Positions 9,736-20,745 are shown, counted from the stretch's first letter. The stretch is DNA of 64,000 bases from Pedomonas sp051304405 (GCF_051304405.1 NZ_JBPPGG010000001.1:372001-436000); one strand, 5' to 3'. A program made the numbers and translations. The notes: generated from the letters alone by a model not told the origin.

Positions 9736-10166
9736 GGCCCTGCCCCTGCCCCAGTGGAAACGCGGGCTTCTTCTTAGCGGGTCTCCGGGAGCTTCGGGAG
9801 GGTTTTGATGAGAGGTCTTTTTTGCAGAGGGTCTTGGACCCTCTGCACTCCCTCCGTTTTCGGGCCGTGTTTCCGGCGTCTGGTTCTTCAAGGGGGGGAG
9901 ACGGGCGAAGAAAAGGACCGCACCCGGTCAATCCGTTGTACGTCCTTGATCCGGCATCTCGCCGAACTCCCGCCAGGCCGGAGGCGTACCTCCGCACCTG
10001 CAAGGCTCGCTCGGCCCGATAAAACACCCCCAAACAAAGAAAAGGGCCGCGCCCTTCATGACGGACGCGGCCCCTTGTTTCAAACGGGAGGTTGCCATGA
10101 GGGTCCGCGACCCTCCTGCAAACCAATCCATCACCCGGCCGGATCAACGCCCCGGCCGGAGCGCCC
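9736..10166. repeat. ftsH-folP spacer carrying repeat pair B
   Basis: This gap of about 430 bp holds the ftsH terminator and two opposed hairpin repeats: B1 (9823-9865, perfect 11-bp stem 9823-9833/9837-9847, then CTCCCTCCGTTTTCGGGCCG) and B2 (10085-10120, AACGGGAGGTTGCC, then stem 10099-10105/10109-10115). The sequence between includes CCGCACCCGG, also seen inside pairs A and D. No gene was found. Confidence 0.75.
10040..10077 (-). terminator. Intrinsic terminator after ftsH
   Basis: A GC stem (10042-10051 with about 10067-10076) is followed on the minus strand by TTTTCTTTG. It is about 90 bp beyond the ftsH stop and separate from the adjacent hairpin repeat B2. Confidence 0.75.
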
Positions 10167-12104
<1,938 letters not shown>

Positions 12105-12282
12105 ATTTATTCCTACGCTTGTGTGCGGCACGACTCTTCGCCGCTTTTCGCTAAGATAAGTTTTCCGGCCCGCGAAACAACCACCGGCTTGGGGTATTCG
12201 ACCTTTCCCCCTGCCGCTCCATCGCGTTGCGCGTGGATTGGCGCGGAAATTGCCGCCCCCCGGATCAGCGCCGCCCCCAGAA

Positions 12283-13299
12283 TCAACGCCGACCCGTCTC
12301 CGGCAGGATCAGCAGCGCCGCTCCCCTCGGGCGGAACAGGGCGCCGCCCAGGGTCGCGGCCTCGCCCCGTCTCAGCCCGTCCGCCAGGCGGTCCAGTTCC
12401 GCGCCGCGCGGGGCGGACCGGCTGCTCCCGATCCTCTCGATACACGCCAGCAACGACCGCCGCAGGATCTCATCGGGAACATTAAGAAAGGCTTGCCGGT
12501 CCGCGATGCGCAGCGCGCCGGGGTCTCCGGCCGCCGCCGTGATATGGGCCGCCAGGTGCCGCTCCACCACCCAGACGATGGCCTCGTTGGCCGCGGCGAG
12601 ATGGCGCGCCGCCGCCGCGATCCGGCTCGCCAGCCGCTCCGGCTCCGGCTGTTCGGCGAGCAGGCGGCGCACCCGGGCGCGGTCGAACCGCTCGTTCCGG
12701 TTGCTGGGGTCCTCGATCCACGGCTGGCCGCGCGCCTCCAGCGCCCGGCGAAGCTGCGCCTTGCCGGTCTCCAGCAGCGGCCGCAGCACCCAGGTGCCCC
12801 CGGGCAGCGGGCGGGCGGGCGGGATGGCGGCGAGCCCGGCAAGGCCGCTGCCGCGCGACAGGCGCATGAGGAAGGTCTCGGCCACGTCGTCCCGGTGGTG
12901 GGCCGTCAGCACGGCGGGCACCCCTTCCCGCGCGCACCAGCCGTCCAGCAGGCGGTAGCGGGCGGCGCGGGCCTCGGCCTGGATGTTGGCGGCGGGCTTC
13001 TCCCCCTCCCACACCAGCGTCACGTGGGGAATGTTGCGCCCGGCGAGCCAGCGGGCCACCTGCGCCGCCTCTGCGGCCGAGTCCGGGCGCAGGCCATGGT
13101 CCACGGTCACGCCGATGATGCGCCCGGGCAGGCTTTCGGCCGCCAGCAGGGTCAGGGCCAGGCTGTCGGCCCCGCCCGAGACGGCAACCGCCAGCCGGGA
13201 CGTGCCCTCTGCGAGGCCCTCAAGCCCGGCCCGTGCCGCCGCCGCAAGGATGGCGGCGCGCACGCGCTCCGGGGTCAGCGCGGGGTCCTGCTCACCCAC
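12283..13299 (-). CDS. tilS: tRNA(Ile)-lysidine synthase
   Basis: This 338-aa enzyme converts C34 of the CAU-anticodon tRNA(Ile) to lysidine, allowing AUA decoding. The PP-loop ATP-binding motif SGGADS is at 41-46, and the substrate motif HHRDDVAET follows. It lacks a long C-terminal extension. The start is GTG at 13299, overlapping the cpoB stop by 8 bp (GTGGGTGA), which points to translational coupling. Confidence 0.94.
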   Translation of the reverse strand: MGEQDPALTPERVRAAILAAAARAGLEGLAEGTSRLAVAVSGGADSLALTLLAAESLPGRIIGVTVDHGLRPDSAAEAAQVARWLAGRNIPHVTLVWEGEKPAANIQAEARAARYRLLDGWCAREGVPAVLTAHHRDDVAETFLMRLSRGSGLAGLAAIPPARPLPGGTWVLRPLLETGKAQLRRALEARGQPWIEDPSNRNERFDRARVRRLLAEQPEPERLASRIAAAARHLAAANEAIVWVVERHLAAHITAAAGDPGALRIADRQAFLNVPDEILRRSLLACIERIGSSRSAPRGAELDRLADGLRRGEAATLGGALFRPRGAALLILPETGRR

Positions 13300-14305
13300 A
13301 CTTGGCCTTGGCGCGGCCCTGTTCGAGCCGGGTCTTGAGCGAGCCGGTGATCTTGGACGGATAGTCGATCTCCAGCTGGTTGTAGGCCTGGCAGGCTTCC
13401 TGCGCGTTGCCGAGGCCGATCAGCGCGTCGCCCAGCCCGAGCAGGCTGTCGGGCGCGCGGTTGGCCTTGGGGAACTTCTGGTAGGTGTCGAGGAAGGTCT
13501 TGGCCGCCTGGGCGTAGCTCTTCTGCACCAGCAGCACCCGGCCTAGCCAGTACATGGCATCCGGCGTGCGGGCGGACTTGGGGTTCTTCTCGATGAAGGT
13601 CCTGAGTGCCGCCTCGGCGCGCGGATAGTCGTTCTGGTTCACGAACGCGTAGGCCGCCTTGTACTGCTCCTCCGGCGTCAGCTCGGAAGCGGCGACGGTC
13701 GCGCCCGCGTCGGTGGCGTTGCCGCTCGTCCCCGGGGCATTCGGGTCGAAGCCCGGCGGCGGGAACGGCTGGGCCCCGCCCGGCTCGGCGGCCGGACGGG
13801 CGGTGCCCGTCCCCGTCGCCGCGCCAGCGCCGGCACCCGCGCCTGCGGCCACAGCGGCACCCGCCGCAGCGCCGGCGGCGGCCGGGTCGCCGCCTTCCAG
13901 CACCGTCAGGCGGTATTCCATGTCCTCGCGCAGGCGGGTCAGGGAGTCCTCGGCGCGGCGGGCGCGGAAGTTCGCTTCCTCCACCTGGCCGGTGAGGCTG
14001 GCCAGCTGCTGCTCCAGCTGCGTGAGGCGGGCCTGCATGTCGGCGATCAGCTCGCCGGTGGCATCGCTCCGGGCCGGGGCGGCGGCCCCCGCCGCCTGCT
14101 GGTCGGTGAACTCCGGCTGGAAATACTTGGAGGCGCCGCCCGGGAACACCTGACGCTGCACCGCCCGCATTTCCGCTTCCAGCTTCTCGATGCGCTTGCT
14201 CACGTCGGCCGTCGCCTGCGACTGGGCCGCGGCCGGCCCCTGGGCCAGCGGCATTGCCAGGACAGCAAGGACAAGCGCAACGGATACCTGACGGCATTTG
14301 AGCAT
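13292..14305 (-). CDS. cpoB: Cell division coordinator CpoB (YbgF), Tol-Pal associated
   Basis: This 337-aa periplasmic protein is the last member of the tol-pal cluster and links Tol-Pal activity to peptidoglycan synthesis in E. coli. It has a signal peptide of about 28 residues ending PAAAQ, a coiled-coil region (about 34-115), an Ala/Gly/Pro-rich linker and C-terminal TPR-like repeats (for example MYWLGRVLLVQKSYAQAAKT). The ATG at 14305 is preceded by GAGAGGAGA; an in-frame ATG at 14353 would hide the signal peptide. Confidence 0.92.
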   Translation of the reverse strand: MLKCRQVSVALVLAVLAMPLAQGPAAAQSQATADVSKRIEKLEAEMRAVQRQVFPGGASKYFQPEFTDQQAAGAAAPARSDATGELIADMQARLTQLEQQLASLTGQVEEANFRARRAEDSLTRLREDMEYRLTVLEGGDPAAAGAAAGAAVAAGAGAGAGAATGTGTARPAAEPGGAQPFPPPGFDPNAPGTSGNATDAGATVAASELTPEEQYKAAYAFVNQNDYPRAEAALRTFIEKNPKSARTPDAMYWLGRVLLVQKSYAQAAKTFLDTYQKFPKANRAPDSLLGLGDALIGLGNAQEACQAYNQLEIDYPSKITGSLKTRLEQGRAKAKCG

Positions 14306-14472
14306 CGGGAACGGTCTCCTCTCGGCGGGTCTGCTCACGCGTATTCGCAACAAGCTGAATAGTTACTGACTGAATTCGGATTTTGCCAGCATCGGGGATC
14401 AAGCCGGCACCGCATTATGCCAGCCGGGCGGCGGCGCGCCCTCTGCGTGCCGGGGCCTGGCCTGAAAAACCA

Positions 14473-14504
14473 AACGCCCCGGCGCGCGGGCGCACCGGAG
14501 CGTT
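14473..14504 (-). terminator. Terminator or attenuator after pal
   Basis: A 14-bp stem with few mismatches (14473-14486 with 14491-14504) is followed on the minus strand by TTTGGTTTTT. It lies 27 bp after the pal stop, within the pal-cpoB spacer, so cpoB probably receives only read-through or its own transcription. Confidence 0.8.
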
Positions 14505-14530
14505 CGGCATTCAGCGAATGCTGACAGCGC

Positions 14531-15064
14531 TTAGCTGGCAGCGCCCTGCAGCACGGTCACGCCGCGGCGGTTCTTGGACCAGGCGTCCTCATCCGAGCCC
14601 AGAACTTCCGGACGCTCCTTGCCGTAGGAGATGGTGGTGATGCGGCTCGCTTCCACACCCTGGGCAACCAGGAAGGTGCGGACCGAGTTGGCGCGGCGGT
14701 CACCCAGCGCCAGGTTGTACTCGCGGGTGCCGCGCTCGTCGGCGTGACCTTCGATGGTCACCTTGACGTTCGGGTACTTCTTCAGCCACTCCGCCTGCTT
14801 CGACAGGGTGGCGCGGGCGGCATCGTCCAGCGCGTAGCTGTCGTAAGCAAAGAACACGCGGTCAGAGCCGGCGGTGTTCACGAAGTCCTGGAAGCTGCCC
14901 GGGACAACCGACGGGGTCACCGGAGCCGGAGCCGGAGCGGGGGCCGGAGCCGGAGCAGCCGGAGCCGGCGGGGGCGGCGGCGGCGTCTCCACTTCCTTCT
15001 TGGAGCAAGCGGCGGCCATCATGGCCAGACCGCTGACGACAGCGATTACCTTGAATTTTTGCAT
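14531..15064 (-). CDS. pal: Peptidoglycan-associated lipoprotein Pal
   Basis: This 177-aa outer-membrane lipoprotein binds peptidoglycan and TolB and helps outer-membrane constriction at division. The signal peptide ends in a lipobox with Cys20 (AMMAAAC), followed by a Pro/Ala-rich linker and an OmpA-like domain with the peptidoglycan-contact segment VTIEGHADERGTREYN. The ATG at 15064 follows AAGGAAGAAGAC. Order tolB-pal-cpoB is standard. Confidence 0.97.
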   Translation of the reverse strand: MQKFKVIAVVSGLAMMAAACSKKEVETPPPPPPAPAAPAPAPAPAPAPVTPSVVPGSFQDFVNTAGSDRVFFAYDSYALDDAARATLSKQAEWLKKYPNVKVTIEGHADERGTREYNLALGDRRANSVRTFLVAQGVEASRITTISYGKERPEVLGSDEDAWSKNRRGVTVLQGAAS

Positions 15065-15207
15065 GTCTTCTTCCTTACGGCAACCATTTGGCACGACCGG
15101 CCAATCAAACCGGTCGCCACCTTATCGGTTATAAGCCAGACAAAAGAACCGTCAAGCAACCGCAACGGCTAAGTTGCAGCATTTCCACCAAATTTACAAA
15201 TGTGTTG

Positions 15208-16563
15208 CTAGGGCAACAACGGCGACCACGCCGGATCGGACCCATCCAGCGGCGTCGGCACGGGGCGCTCGTTTTGTCCGGTCAGGTCCACCGACCACAG
15301 CCGGCTGCCGCCGCCGGTGCCGCCCCGGCCGTACCTTTCGGTGCGGAAGAACACGATCACCCGCCCGTTGGGCGACCAGGTGGGGCCCTCGTCCTGCCAG
15401 GCGTCGGTGAGCACGCGCTCGCCCGAGCCGTCCGGCCGCATCACGCCGATGCGGAACTTGCCGTCGTTCAGCTTGGTGAAGGCGATGTAGTCGCCGCGCG
15501 GCGACCACACCGGGGTGGCGTAGCGCGAGCGCGGGTTGCGGGTGTCGAACGAGATGCGCTGCACGTTCGAGCCGTCCGCGTTCATCACGTAGAGCTGCTG
15601 GCTGCCGCCCCGGTCCGATTCGAACACGATCTTGCTGCCGTCCGGCGAGAAGCTAGGGGCGGTGTCGATGCCCGGCGAGTTGGTGAGCTGGCGCATCTGG
15701 CGGGTGCGCAGGTCCATCAGGAAGATGTCCGTGTTGCCGCCCCGGCTGAGGCTGAGCAGCACCGAGCGGCCGTCCGGCGAGAAGCGCGGCGAGAAGCTCA
15801 TGCCGGGGAAGTCGCCGATCACCTCCTGGCGGCCGCTGTTCAGGTCATAGAGGAACACCCGCGGCTTGTTCTGGTAGTAGGAGAGATAGGCGATCTGCTG
15901 CTGGGTGGGCGAGAAGCGCGGCGTCAGCGCCATGCTCTGGCCCGAGGTCAGGAAGCGGTGGTTCTCGCCGTCCTGGTCCATGATGGCCAGCCGCTTGATG
16001 CGGTTGGTCTTGGGGCCGCTCTCGCTCACGTAGACGATGCGGCTGTCGAAGTAGCCCTTCTCGCCCGTCACCTTCTCGTAGACGAAGTCCGCGCACTTGT
16101 GGGCGGTGCGCCGCCAGTCGCGCGGGTTGCGGGCGGTGAAGCCGGTGCGGCCCATCTCCTCCTCGCCGAACACGTCATAGACGTAGCAGGCAACGAGCAG
16201 CGAGCCGTCCGGGTTGGGCTGGACGTAGCCGGTCACCAGCGCCTGCGCCGCCACCGTGCGCCAGGAGGCGAACTGCGGGCTCGGCACGTCGGCCGGGGTC
16301 ACCCGGGTGGTGAAGGCGCGCGGGTCGATGGGGCGGAACAGGCCGGAGCGGTCCAGATCCGCCGCGATCACCCTGGCGATTTCCTCGCCCAGCTGCCCGG
16401 CGGACCCGGCCGGGGTCGCCGCCTCGGATGTGGCCGGGAAAGCGGGCACCGCAACCGGCACCGGCTGCACGACACCGCCGGTCACGTCGATGCGGATCAC
16501 GGCGTGGGCGGGAGACGTTGCAGCGGAAAGTGCAACAATGGCTGCAAGAAGCAAACGTTTCAC
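15208..16563 (-). CDS. tolB: Tol-Pal system beta-propeller protein TolB
   Basis: This 451-aa periplasmic protein links TolA and Pal. A short signal peptide (cleaved around PAHA-V) precedes an N-terminal mixed domain and a six-bladed WD40-like propeller with repeated SPDG motifs such as FSPDGRSVLLSLSRGG and FSPDGSKIVFESDRGG. The start is a GTG at 16563 with AAAGGTTGAG upstream; no suitable ATG is nearby. Length is typical. Confidence 0.97.
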   Translation of the reverse strand: MKRLLLAAIVALSAATSPAHAVIRIDVTGGVVQPVPVAVPAFPATSEAATPAGSAGQLGEEIARVIAADLDRSGLFRPIDPRAFTTRVTPADVPSPQFASWRTVAAQALVTGYVQPNPDGSLLVACYVYDVFGEEEMGRTGFTARNPRDWRRTAHKCADFVYEKVTGEKGYFDSRIVYVSESGPKTNRIKRLAIMDQDGENHRFLTSGQSMALTPRFSPTQQQIAYLSYYQNKPRVFLYDLNSGRQEVIGDFPGMSFSPRFSPDGRSVLLSLSRGGNTDIFLMDLRTRQMRQLTNSPGIDTAPSFSPDGSKIVFESDRGGSQQLYVMNADGSNVQRISFDTRNPRSRYATPVWSPRGDYIAFTKLNDGKFRIGVMRPDGSGERVLTDAWQDEGPTWSPNGRVIVFFRTERYGRGGTGGGSRLWSVDLTGQNERPVPTPLDGSDPAWSPLLP

Positions 16564-16588
16564 GGCTCAACCTTTCACGTCAGGCCCG

Positions 16589-17431
16589 TCACATCAGCCG
16601 CGACGGGTCGAAGTTCAGTTCCATTTCCTGGCCGGCCCAGATCGGGGCCAGCTCGGCGGGCAGCGAATAGGGCGCGCAGCGCAGAATAGCCCGCCGTGCC
16701 GCGCTGGCCAGAGCCTGGGCGTAGGCCTGGTTGCCGGCGGTCACGCCGGTCTGCCCCACGACCACCGGCTGATCGAGGATCCGCCCCTGCGGGTCCAGCC
16801 GCAGACGCACCGTCACGGTCATCGCCATCACGTCCCGTCCCCCGGTGGGGGGATTGAAGCAGCGGGAGACCTGCGCGTCCATCAGCTGCTGGATGGTCGC
16901 GGCCGCCCGCGCGTCGAGCATGGCGTTCTTGGAGATATCCTTCTCCAGCGTCTCGGCCAGCTTGGAGACGTTGAGCGGCTTGCGGTCCGCCTTCTCCAGC
17001 CGCTTGTCGATCAGGTTCTCGAGCTTCGAAGCGTTCAGCCGCTCCTTGGGCTTCTCCGGCTTCTTGGGCTCTTCCTTCTTGGGCTGTTCCTTCTTCGGCT
17101 CCGGCTTCGGCTCTTCCTTCTTGGGCTCGGGCTTGGGCTCGGGCACCGCGTCCGGCTTGGGCTCCGGTTTGGGCTCGGGCTTGGGCTCCGGCTTGGGCTC
17201 GGGTTCCGGCTCGGGCTGCACCGCGTCCGGCTCCTGGGTTTCCTGCGGCGCCGCTTCCTTGGAAGGCTTGGGCTTTTCCGTCACGCGCGGCACGTCGGCC
17301 ACGTCAACCAGCTCGATGGGGATGGGGTCCGCGGGCACGCGCTCGGGCGCGGAGACCGGCCAGTTCAGGGCCAGAATCGCGGCAAGTGTCGCATGGCCGA
17401 CGGCCGATATGACCAAGCTCGACCGTTCCAC
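16589..17431 (-). CDS. tolA: TolA, inner-membrane spanning component of Tol-Pal
   Basis: This 280-aa protein has one N-terminal membrane helix (about 7-25), a long Glu/Pro/Lys spacer built from repeated EPKP units (about 70-130), a helical stretch, and a C-terminal TonB/TolA-like domain (about 185-280) ending in LNFDPSRLM. TolA converts TolQR energy into work on TolB-Pal across the periplasm. The start is GTG, 3 bp after the tolR stop. The spacer uses proline repeats rather than the alanine-rich helix of E. coli TolA. Confidence 0.92.
   Translation of the reverse strand: MERSSLVISAVGHATLAAILALNWPVSAPERVPADPIPIELVDVADVPRVTEKPKPSKEAAPQETQEPDAVQPEPEPEPKPEPKPEPKPEPKPDAVPEPKPEPKKEEPKPEPKKEQPKKEEPKKPEKPKERLNASKLENLIDKRLEKADRKPLNVSKLAETLEKDISKNAMLDARAAATIQQLMDAQVSRCFNPPTGGRDVMAMTVTVRLRLDPQGRILDQPVVVGQTGVTAGNQAYAQALASAARRAILRCAPYSLPAELAPIWAGQEMELNFDPSRLM
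17058..17220. repeat. In-gene EPKP-coding repeat within tolA
   Basis: Short direct repeats of GGGCTCGGGCTTGGGCTCCG type encode the EPKPEPKP periplasm-spanning segment. Copy number could vary between strains. Confidence 0.8.
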
Positions 17432-17434
17432 GCC

Positions 17435-17872
17435 TTACTTCCCCTTGTGCTCCGTGATGAGGGCGACCTTCTTGAAGCCGGCGGTGTTGATCTCGCCCAC
17501 CACCCGCATCACCGCGCCATAATCGAGCGTCGAGTCCGCCCGCACGTAGATGCGCGGTTCGTCCCGGCGCGCCTCCGCGATGGCGGCCAGCTTGGGCGCC
17601 AGCTCCTCCAGCGGGATCTGCATCTCGTCGATGTAGATCGCGCCGCTGTTATCCACCGACACCTGCACCGGCTTGTTGTCGTCGTCGTTCACCGCGTTGG
17701 CGCGGGCGTCCGGCAGGTCCACCGGCACGCCGGTCACCAGCAGCGGCGCCGTCACCATGAAGATGATGAGCAGCACCAGCATCACGTCCACCAGCGGGGT
17801 GACGTTGATGTCGGCCATGGGGCGACGGCCGCGTCCGCGCCCGCCGCCGGGTGGCACCACATGCATAGCCAT
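17435..17872 (-). CDS. tolR: TolR, ExbD-family component of Tol-Pal
   Basis: This 145-aa inner-membrane protein has one helix around residues 24-46. The sequence NVTPLVDVMLVLLIIFMV carries the conserved aspartate needed for proton use in ExbD/TolR proteins, and a periplasmic domain follows. It lies 15 bp after tolQ and 3 bp before tolA in the same operon. The N-terminal Gly/Arg-rich tail is typical of alphaproteobacterial TolR. Confidence 0.96.
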   Translation of the reverse strand: MAMHVVPPGGGRGRGRRPMADINVTPLVDVMLVLLIIFMVTAPLLVTGVPVDLPDARANAVNDDDNKPVQVSVDNSGAIYIDEMQIPLEELAPKLAAIAEARRDEPRIYVRADSTLDYGAVMRVVGEINTAGFKKVALITEHKGK

Positions 17873-17887
17873 GTCGGCCCTCCCCTC

Positions 17888-18601
17888 TCAATCGACCTTT
17901 TCGTCGAGCTGGCGCGACAGCAGCGCGTGGAACTCGTCGCAGAAGGTGGACAGGCGGTTGCCGTAGCGGGCAACCTCGCCCTGGATCTTGTTGTAGCCGA
18001 TCACCGCCGGAATGGCGGCGACAAGGCCGATGGCGGTGGCGAACAGCGCCTCGGCGATGCCGGGGGCCACCACCGCGAGCGAGGTGTTCTGGGTCTGGGC
18101 GATGCCGGTGAAGGACCGCATGATGCCCCAGACGGTGCCGAACAGGCCGACGAACGGCGCCACCGACCCCACGGTCGCGAGGAAGGTGAGGTTGCTCTCC
18201 AGCTTGTCCATCTCGCGCTCGAAGGTCACGCGCATGGTGGTGGCGAGCCGCTGCTTCACCGACGCCTTGTCGATGCGGCCGCCACTGAACGAGCGCCGCC
18301 ATTCCTCCATGGCCGCGCCGAACACCATGGCGAACGGGTGGTTGCCCCGCGCCTTGGCGTTTTCATACACCTTGTCCATCGAGGAGCCGGACCAGAAGCT
18401 GTCCTCGAACCGGTCGGCCTCGCGCTTGATGCGCGCGACGCGCCGGCTCTTGTCGATCATGATCGCCCACGTCCAGATCGAGGCCATGACCAGGCCGATC
18501 ATCACGGCCTTGACGACGATATCCGCCTGCCAGAACAGGGCCCAGGCCGAGAAATCCACTTCGCCTGCGGCCAGAGACACCGCGCTTACTGCTTCTTCCA
18601 T
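17888..18601 (-). CDS. tolQ: TolQ, ExbB/MotA-family proton channel of Tol-Pal
   Basis: This 237-aa inner-membrane protein has three predicted helices. The MotA/TolQ/ExbB core is visible in TVGSVAPFVGLFGTVWGIM and in ALFATAIGLVAAIPAVIGYN. With TolR it forms the proton-driven motor for TolA. I chose the ATG at 18601, which shares one base with the ybgC stop (TGATG); a GTG at 18604 would add one residue. Confidence 0.96.
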   Translation of the reverse strand: MEEAVSAVSLAAGEVDFSAWALFWQADIVVKAVMIGLVMASIWTWAIMIDKSRRVARIKREADRFEDSFWSGSSMDKVYENAKARGNHPFAMVFGAAMEEWRRSFSGGRIDKASVKQRLATTMRVTFEREMDKLESNLTFLATVGSVAPFVGLFGTVWGIMRSFTGIAQTQNTSLAVVAPGIAEALFATAIGLVAAIPAVIGYNKIQGEVARYGNRLSTFCDEFHALLSRQLDEKVD

Positions 18602-19086
18602 CACGCTTCCTCTTGGATATCCTTGGCCTGGCAGAGCCGCTCGAAATACGCCCGCCAGGCAGCCGGCTGACGCCGGGGCCGTCCCCCCTCGCCCACATAG
18701 GCGACGACCACCGTTGCGTCAGTCAATAGTTCCTCTTGTCTGACAATCCTTTGCCGGATGACGCAGGAGGCCGCCCCCACCTTCTCGACCGCGGAGACCA
18801 CCGTCACCACGTCGTCAAGACGGGCCGGCCGCCTGTAGTCGATCTGAAGCGATTCGACGACGTAATAGCCCTTGTCGGCCCCGCTCGCCTCCAGGCCCTG
18901 ACGCTGTTCGATGCCGGCACATCTGAGCATGTCGGTCCGGGCGCGCTCCATGAATCGCAGGTAGTTGGCGTGGTAGACCACGCCGCCCGCATCGGTGTCC
19001 TCAAAGTAGACCCTGAGGGAGTACCGATGGATACCGTTGTCGATACGGCCCTGATAGGCCACGTCGCCGTGATGTGCCTCAGTCAT
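18601..19086 (-). CDS. ybgC: Tol-Pal associated acyl-CoA thioesterase YbgC
   Basis: This 161-aa cytoplasmic hot-dog-fold thioesterase of the 4-hydroxybenzoyl-CoA thioesterase class has the active-site motif YFEDTDAGGVVYHANY. It is the first gene of the tol-pal operon in many proteobacteria; its link to Tol function is not settled. The ATG at 19086 begins MTEAHHGD; a longer frame to 19209 encodes an implausible N-terminus overlapping ruvB. Confidence 0.94.
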   Translation of the reverse strand: MTEAHHGDVAYQGRIDNGIHRYSLRVYFEDTDAGGVVYHANYLRFMERARTDMLRCAGIEQRQGLEASGADKGYYVVESLQIDYRRPARLDDVVTVVSAVEKVGAASCVIRQRIVRQEELLTDATVVVAYVGEGGRPRRQPAAWRAYFERLCQAKDIQEEA

Positions 19087-19138
19087 GACGAGCCGATCGC
19101 ATCCAGAAAGCCACCTTGGAACCAAACCATGCGCAGCC

Positions 19139-20182
19139 TTACCCTTCCCCGTCGAGAAGGGGAAGCGGCTGCTGCGCCCGGCTGGGCGGTGCGAGCCCCA
19201 GATGCTCAAAGGCGGCCGGGGTCAGCATGCGCCCGCGGGCGGTGCGGGCGACGAAACCGATCTGGATCAGGTACGGCTCGATCACTTCCTCCAGCGTGTC
19301 GCGCGGCTCGGACAGCGCGGCGGAGATGGTCTCCACCCCCACCGGGCCGCCGTTGTAGGTGTCGGCGATCATGCTGAGGTAGCGCCGGTCCATGGCGTCG
19401 AGCCCGAGCCGGTCCACGTCGAGGCGGGTCAGCGCCGCATCGGCGACCGCCCGGTTGATGACCGGCTCGCCCGCCACCGCCGCGAAGTCCCGCACCCGCC
19501 GCAGCAGACGCCCGGCAATGCGCGGCGTGCCGCGCGAGCGCGCCGCCACCTCCCGCGCGCCGTCGTTGGCGATCTCCACGCCCAGCACCCGGGCACCGCG
19601 CCGCACCACCAGCTCCAGCTCATCGGTGCTGTAGTACTGAAGCCGCACCGGGATGCCGAAGCGGTCGCGCAGCGGCGTGGTGATGAGGCCCGAGCGCGTG
19701 GTCGCCCCCACCAGCGTGAACGGCGGCAGGTCGATCCGCACCGACCGCGCCGAAGGCCCCGAGCCGATGATGAGATCCAGCTGCCGGTCCTCCATCGCCG
19801 GGTAGAGCACCTCCTCCACCGCCGGATTGAGCCGGTGAATCTCGTCGATGAACAGCACGTCGCCCGCTTCCAGGTTGGTCAGCAGCGCGGCCAGATCCCC
19901 CGCCTTGGCAATGACCGGGCCGGAGGTCGCCCGGAAGTTGACGCCCATCTCGCGGGCGATGATCTGCGCCAGCGTGGTCTTGCCCAGGCCCGGCGGGCCG
20001 AAGAACAGCACATGGTCCAGCGCATCGCCCCGAGACTTGGCGGCTTCGATGAAGACGCGCAGGTTCTCCCGCGCCGTCTGCTGGCCGATGAACTCGTCGA
20101 GATGCTGCGGGCGCAGGCTCGCCTCGAGGAAGTCCTCCTCGCTGCGCGCGCCCCCCACCAGTCGCTGTTGCTCGTCACTCAT
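19139..20182 (-). CDS. ruvB: Holliday junction branch migration ATPase RuvB
   Basis: This 347-aa AAA+ motor drives branch migration with RuvA. Walker A is GPPGLGKT (62-69), Walker B LFIDEIHRL, sensor 1 VGATTRSG, and a winged-helix C-terminal domain follows. It lies in the same direction as ruvC-ruvA but 1.37 kb away, and 52 bp upstream of ybgC, so it may be co-transcribed with tol-pal rather than with ruvA. Confidence 0.97.
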   Translation of the reverse strand: MSDEQQRLVGGARSEEDFLEASLRPQHLDEFIGQQTARENLRVFIEAAKSRGDALDHVLFFGPPGLGKTTLAQIIAREMGVNFRATSGPVIAKAGDLAALLTNLEAGDVLFIDEIHRLNPAVEEVLYPAMEDRQLDLIIGSGPSARSVRIDLPPFTLVGATTRSGLITTPLRDRFGIPVRLQYYSTDELELVVRRGARVLGVEIANDGAREVAARSRGTPRIAGRLLRRVRDFAAVAGEPVINRAVADAALTRLDVDRLGLDAMDRRYLSMIADTYNGGPVGVETISAALSEPRDTLEEVIEPYLIQIGFVARTARGRMLTPAAFEHLGLAPPSRAQQPLPLLDGEG

Positions 20183-20307
20183 GGCCCCTGTTTACGCGGT
20201 GGCGAACAAAAGCGGAATAGCCGCCAGCGTCATAAATCCCGTTTTTTGGGAGCTTCGCCTTGATCGATTGTTTCACCCCGGGCGGTAGCTTCGCCTGGAG
20301 GGTTTTC

Positions 20308-20388
20308 GCCCTGCTGGTTTCAGGTCTGCTGGTTTCTGGCCCTGCTGGTTTTTGGTCCTGATGATTTTTTAGTCCTGATGATTTTTCG
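20308..20388. repeat. Five degenerate 15-18-bp tandem repeats
   Basis: The units are CCCTGCTGGTTTCAG, GTCTGCTGGTTTCTG, GCCCTGCTGGTTTTTG, GTCCTGATGATTTTTTA and GTCCTGATGATTTTTCG. The last unit runs directly into the hairpin repeat at 20389. Confidence 0.8.
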
Positions 20389-20432
20389 CAGGAGGGTCGC
20401 AGCCCCTCCTGGCAACCTCCCCTTCGTTGCTC
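20389..20432 (+). repeat. REPIN-like half-element G1, unpaired
   Basis: An 8-bp stem (20389-20396 with 20404-20411) is followed by GCAACCTCCCCTTCGTTGCT, the family tail. I saw no opposed partner before ruvA. Confidence 0.75.
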
Positions 20433-20745
20433 GCCGCCGCGCCCGGCCTCCAGCCCCTGCGCCCCTGCCCCTCCGGCTTCGCCCCGCACCAACCGCCCGC
20501 AACCGCCGCGCCGCGATCGGCCACCGCGCCCCCGCGCCGCCGCCGCACCCTCACGCGCCGCCGCACTGCGATCGGCCGCCGCCCCCGCTCTCCGCTACGC
20601 CCTCTGTCCGCCGTGCCTCCCTATCCGCCGCGCCTTCAGTCGCGACTACGCCCGTCCTCTCCGTCCCCTCTCTGCCACGCCCTCACGCGCCGCCGCCCCC
20701 TCCCCTCGCTGCCGCGCCCCCACTCTCCGCCGCCCAACGGTTCGT
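20412..20745. other. C-rich, strand-skewed tract
   Basis: About 330 bp are strongly C-rich and G-poor on the plus strand, with internal repeats CCTCACGCGCCGCCGC (twice) and GCGATCGGCC (twice). No credible reading frame was found. Plus-strand RNA from here would be C-rich and could act as a Rho-utilisation site. Confidence 0.5.

Noticed and set aside
17058..17220. tolA repeat as a mobile or CRISPR element
   Set aside because: It is in frame and encodes the EPKP spacer normal for TolA/TonB proteins.
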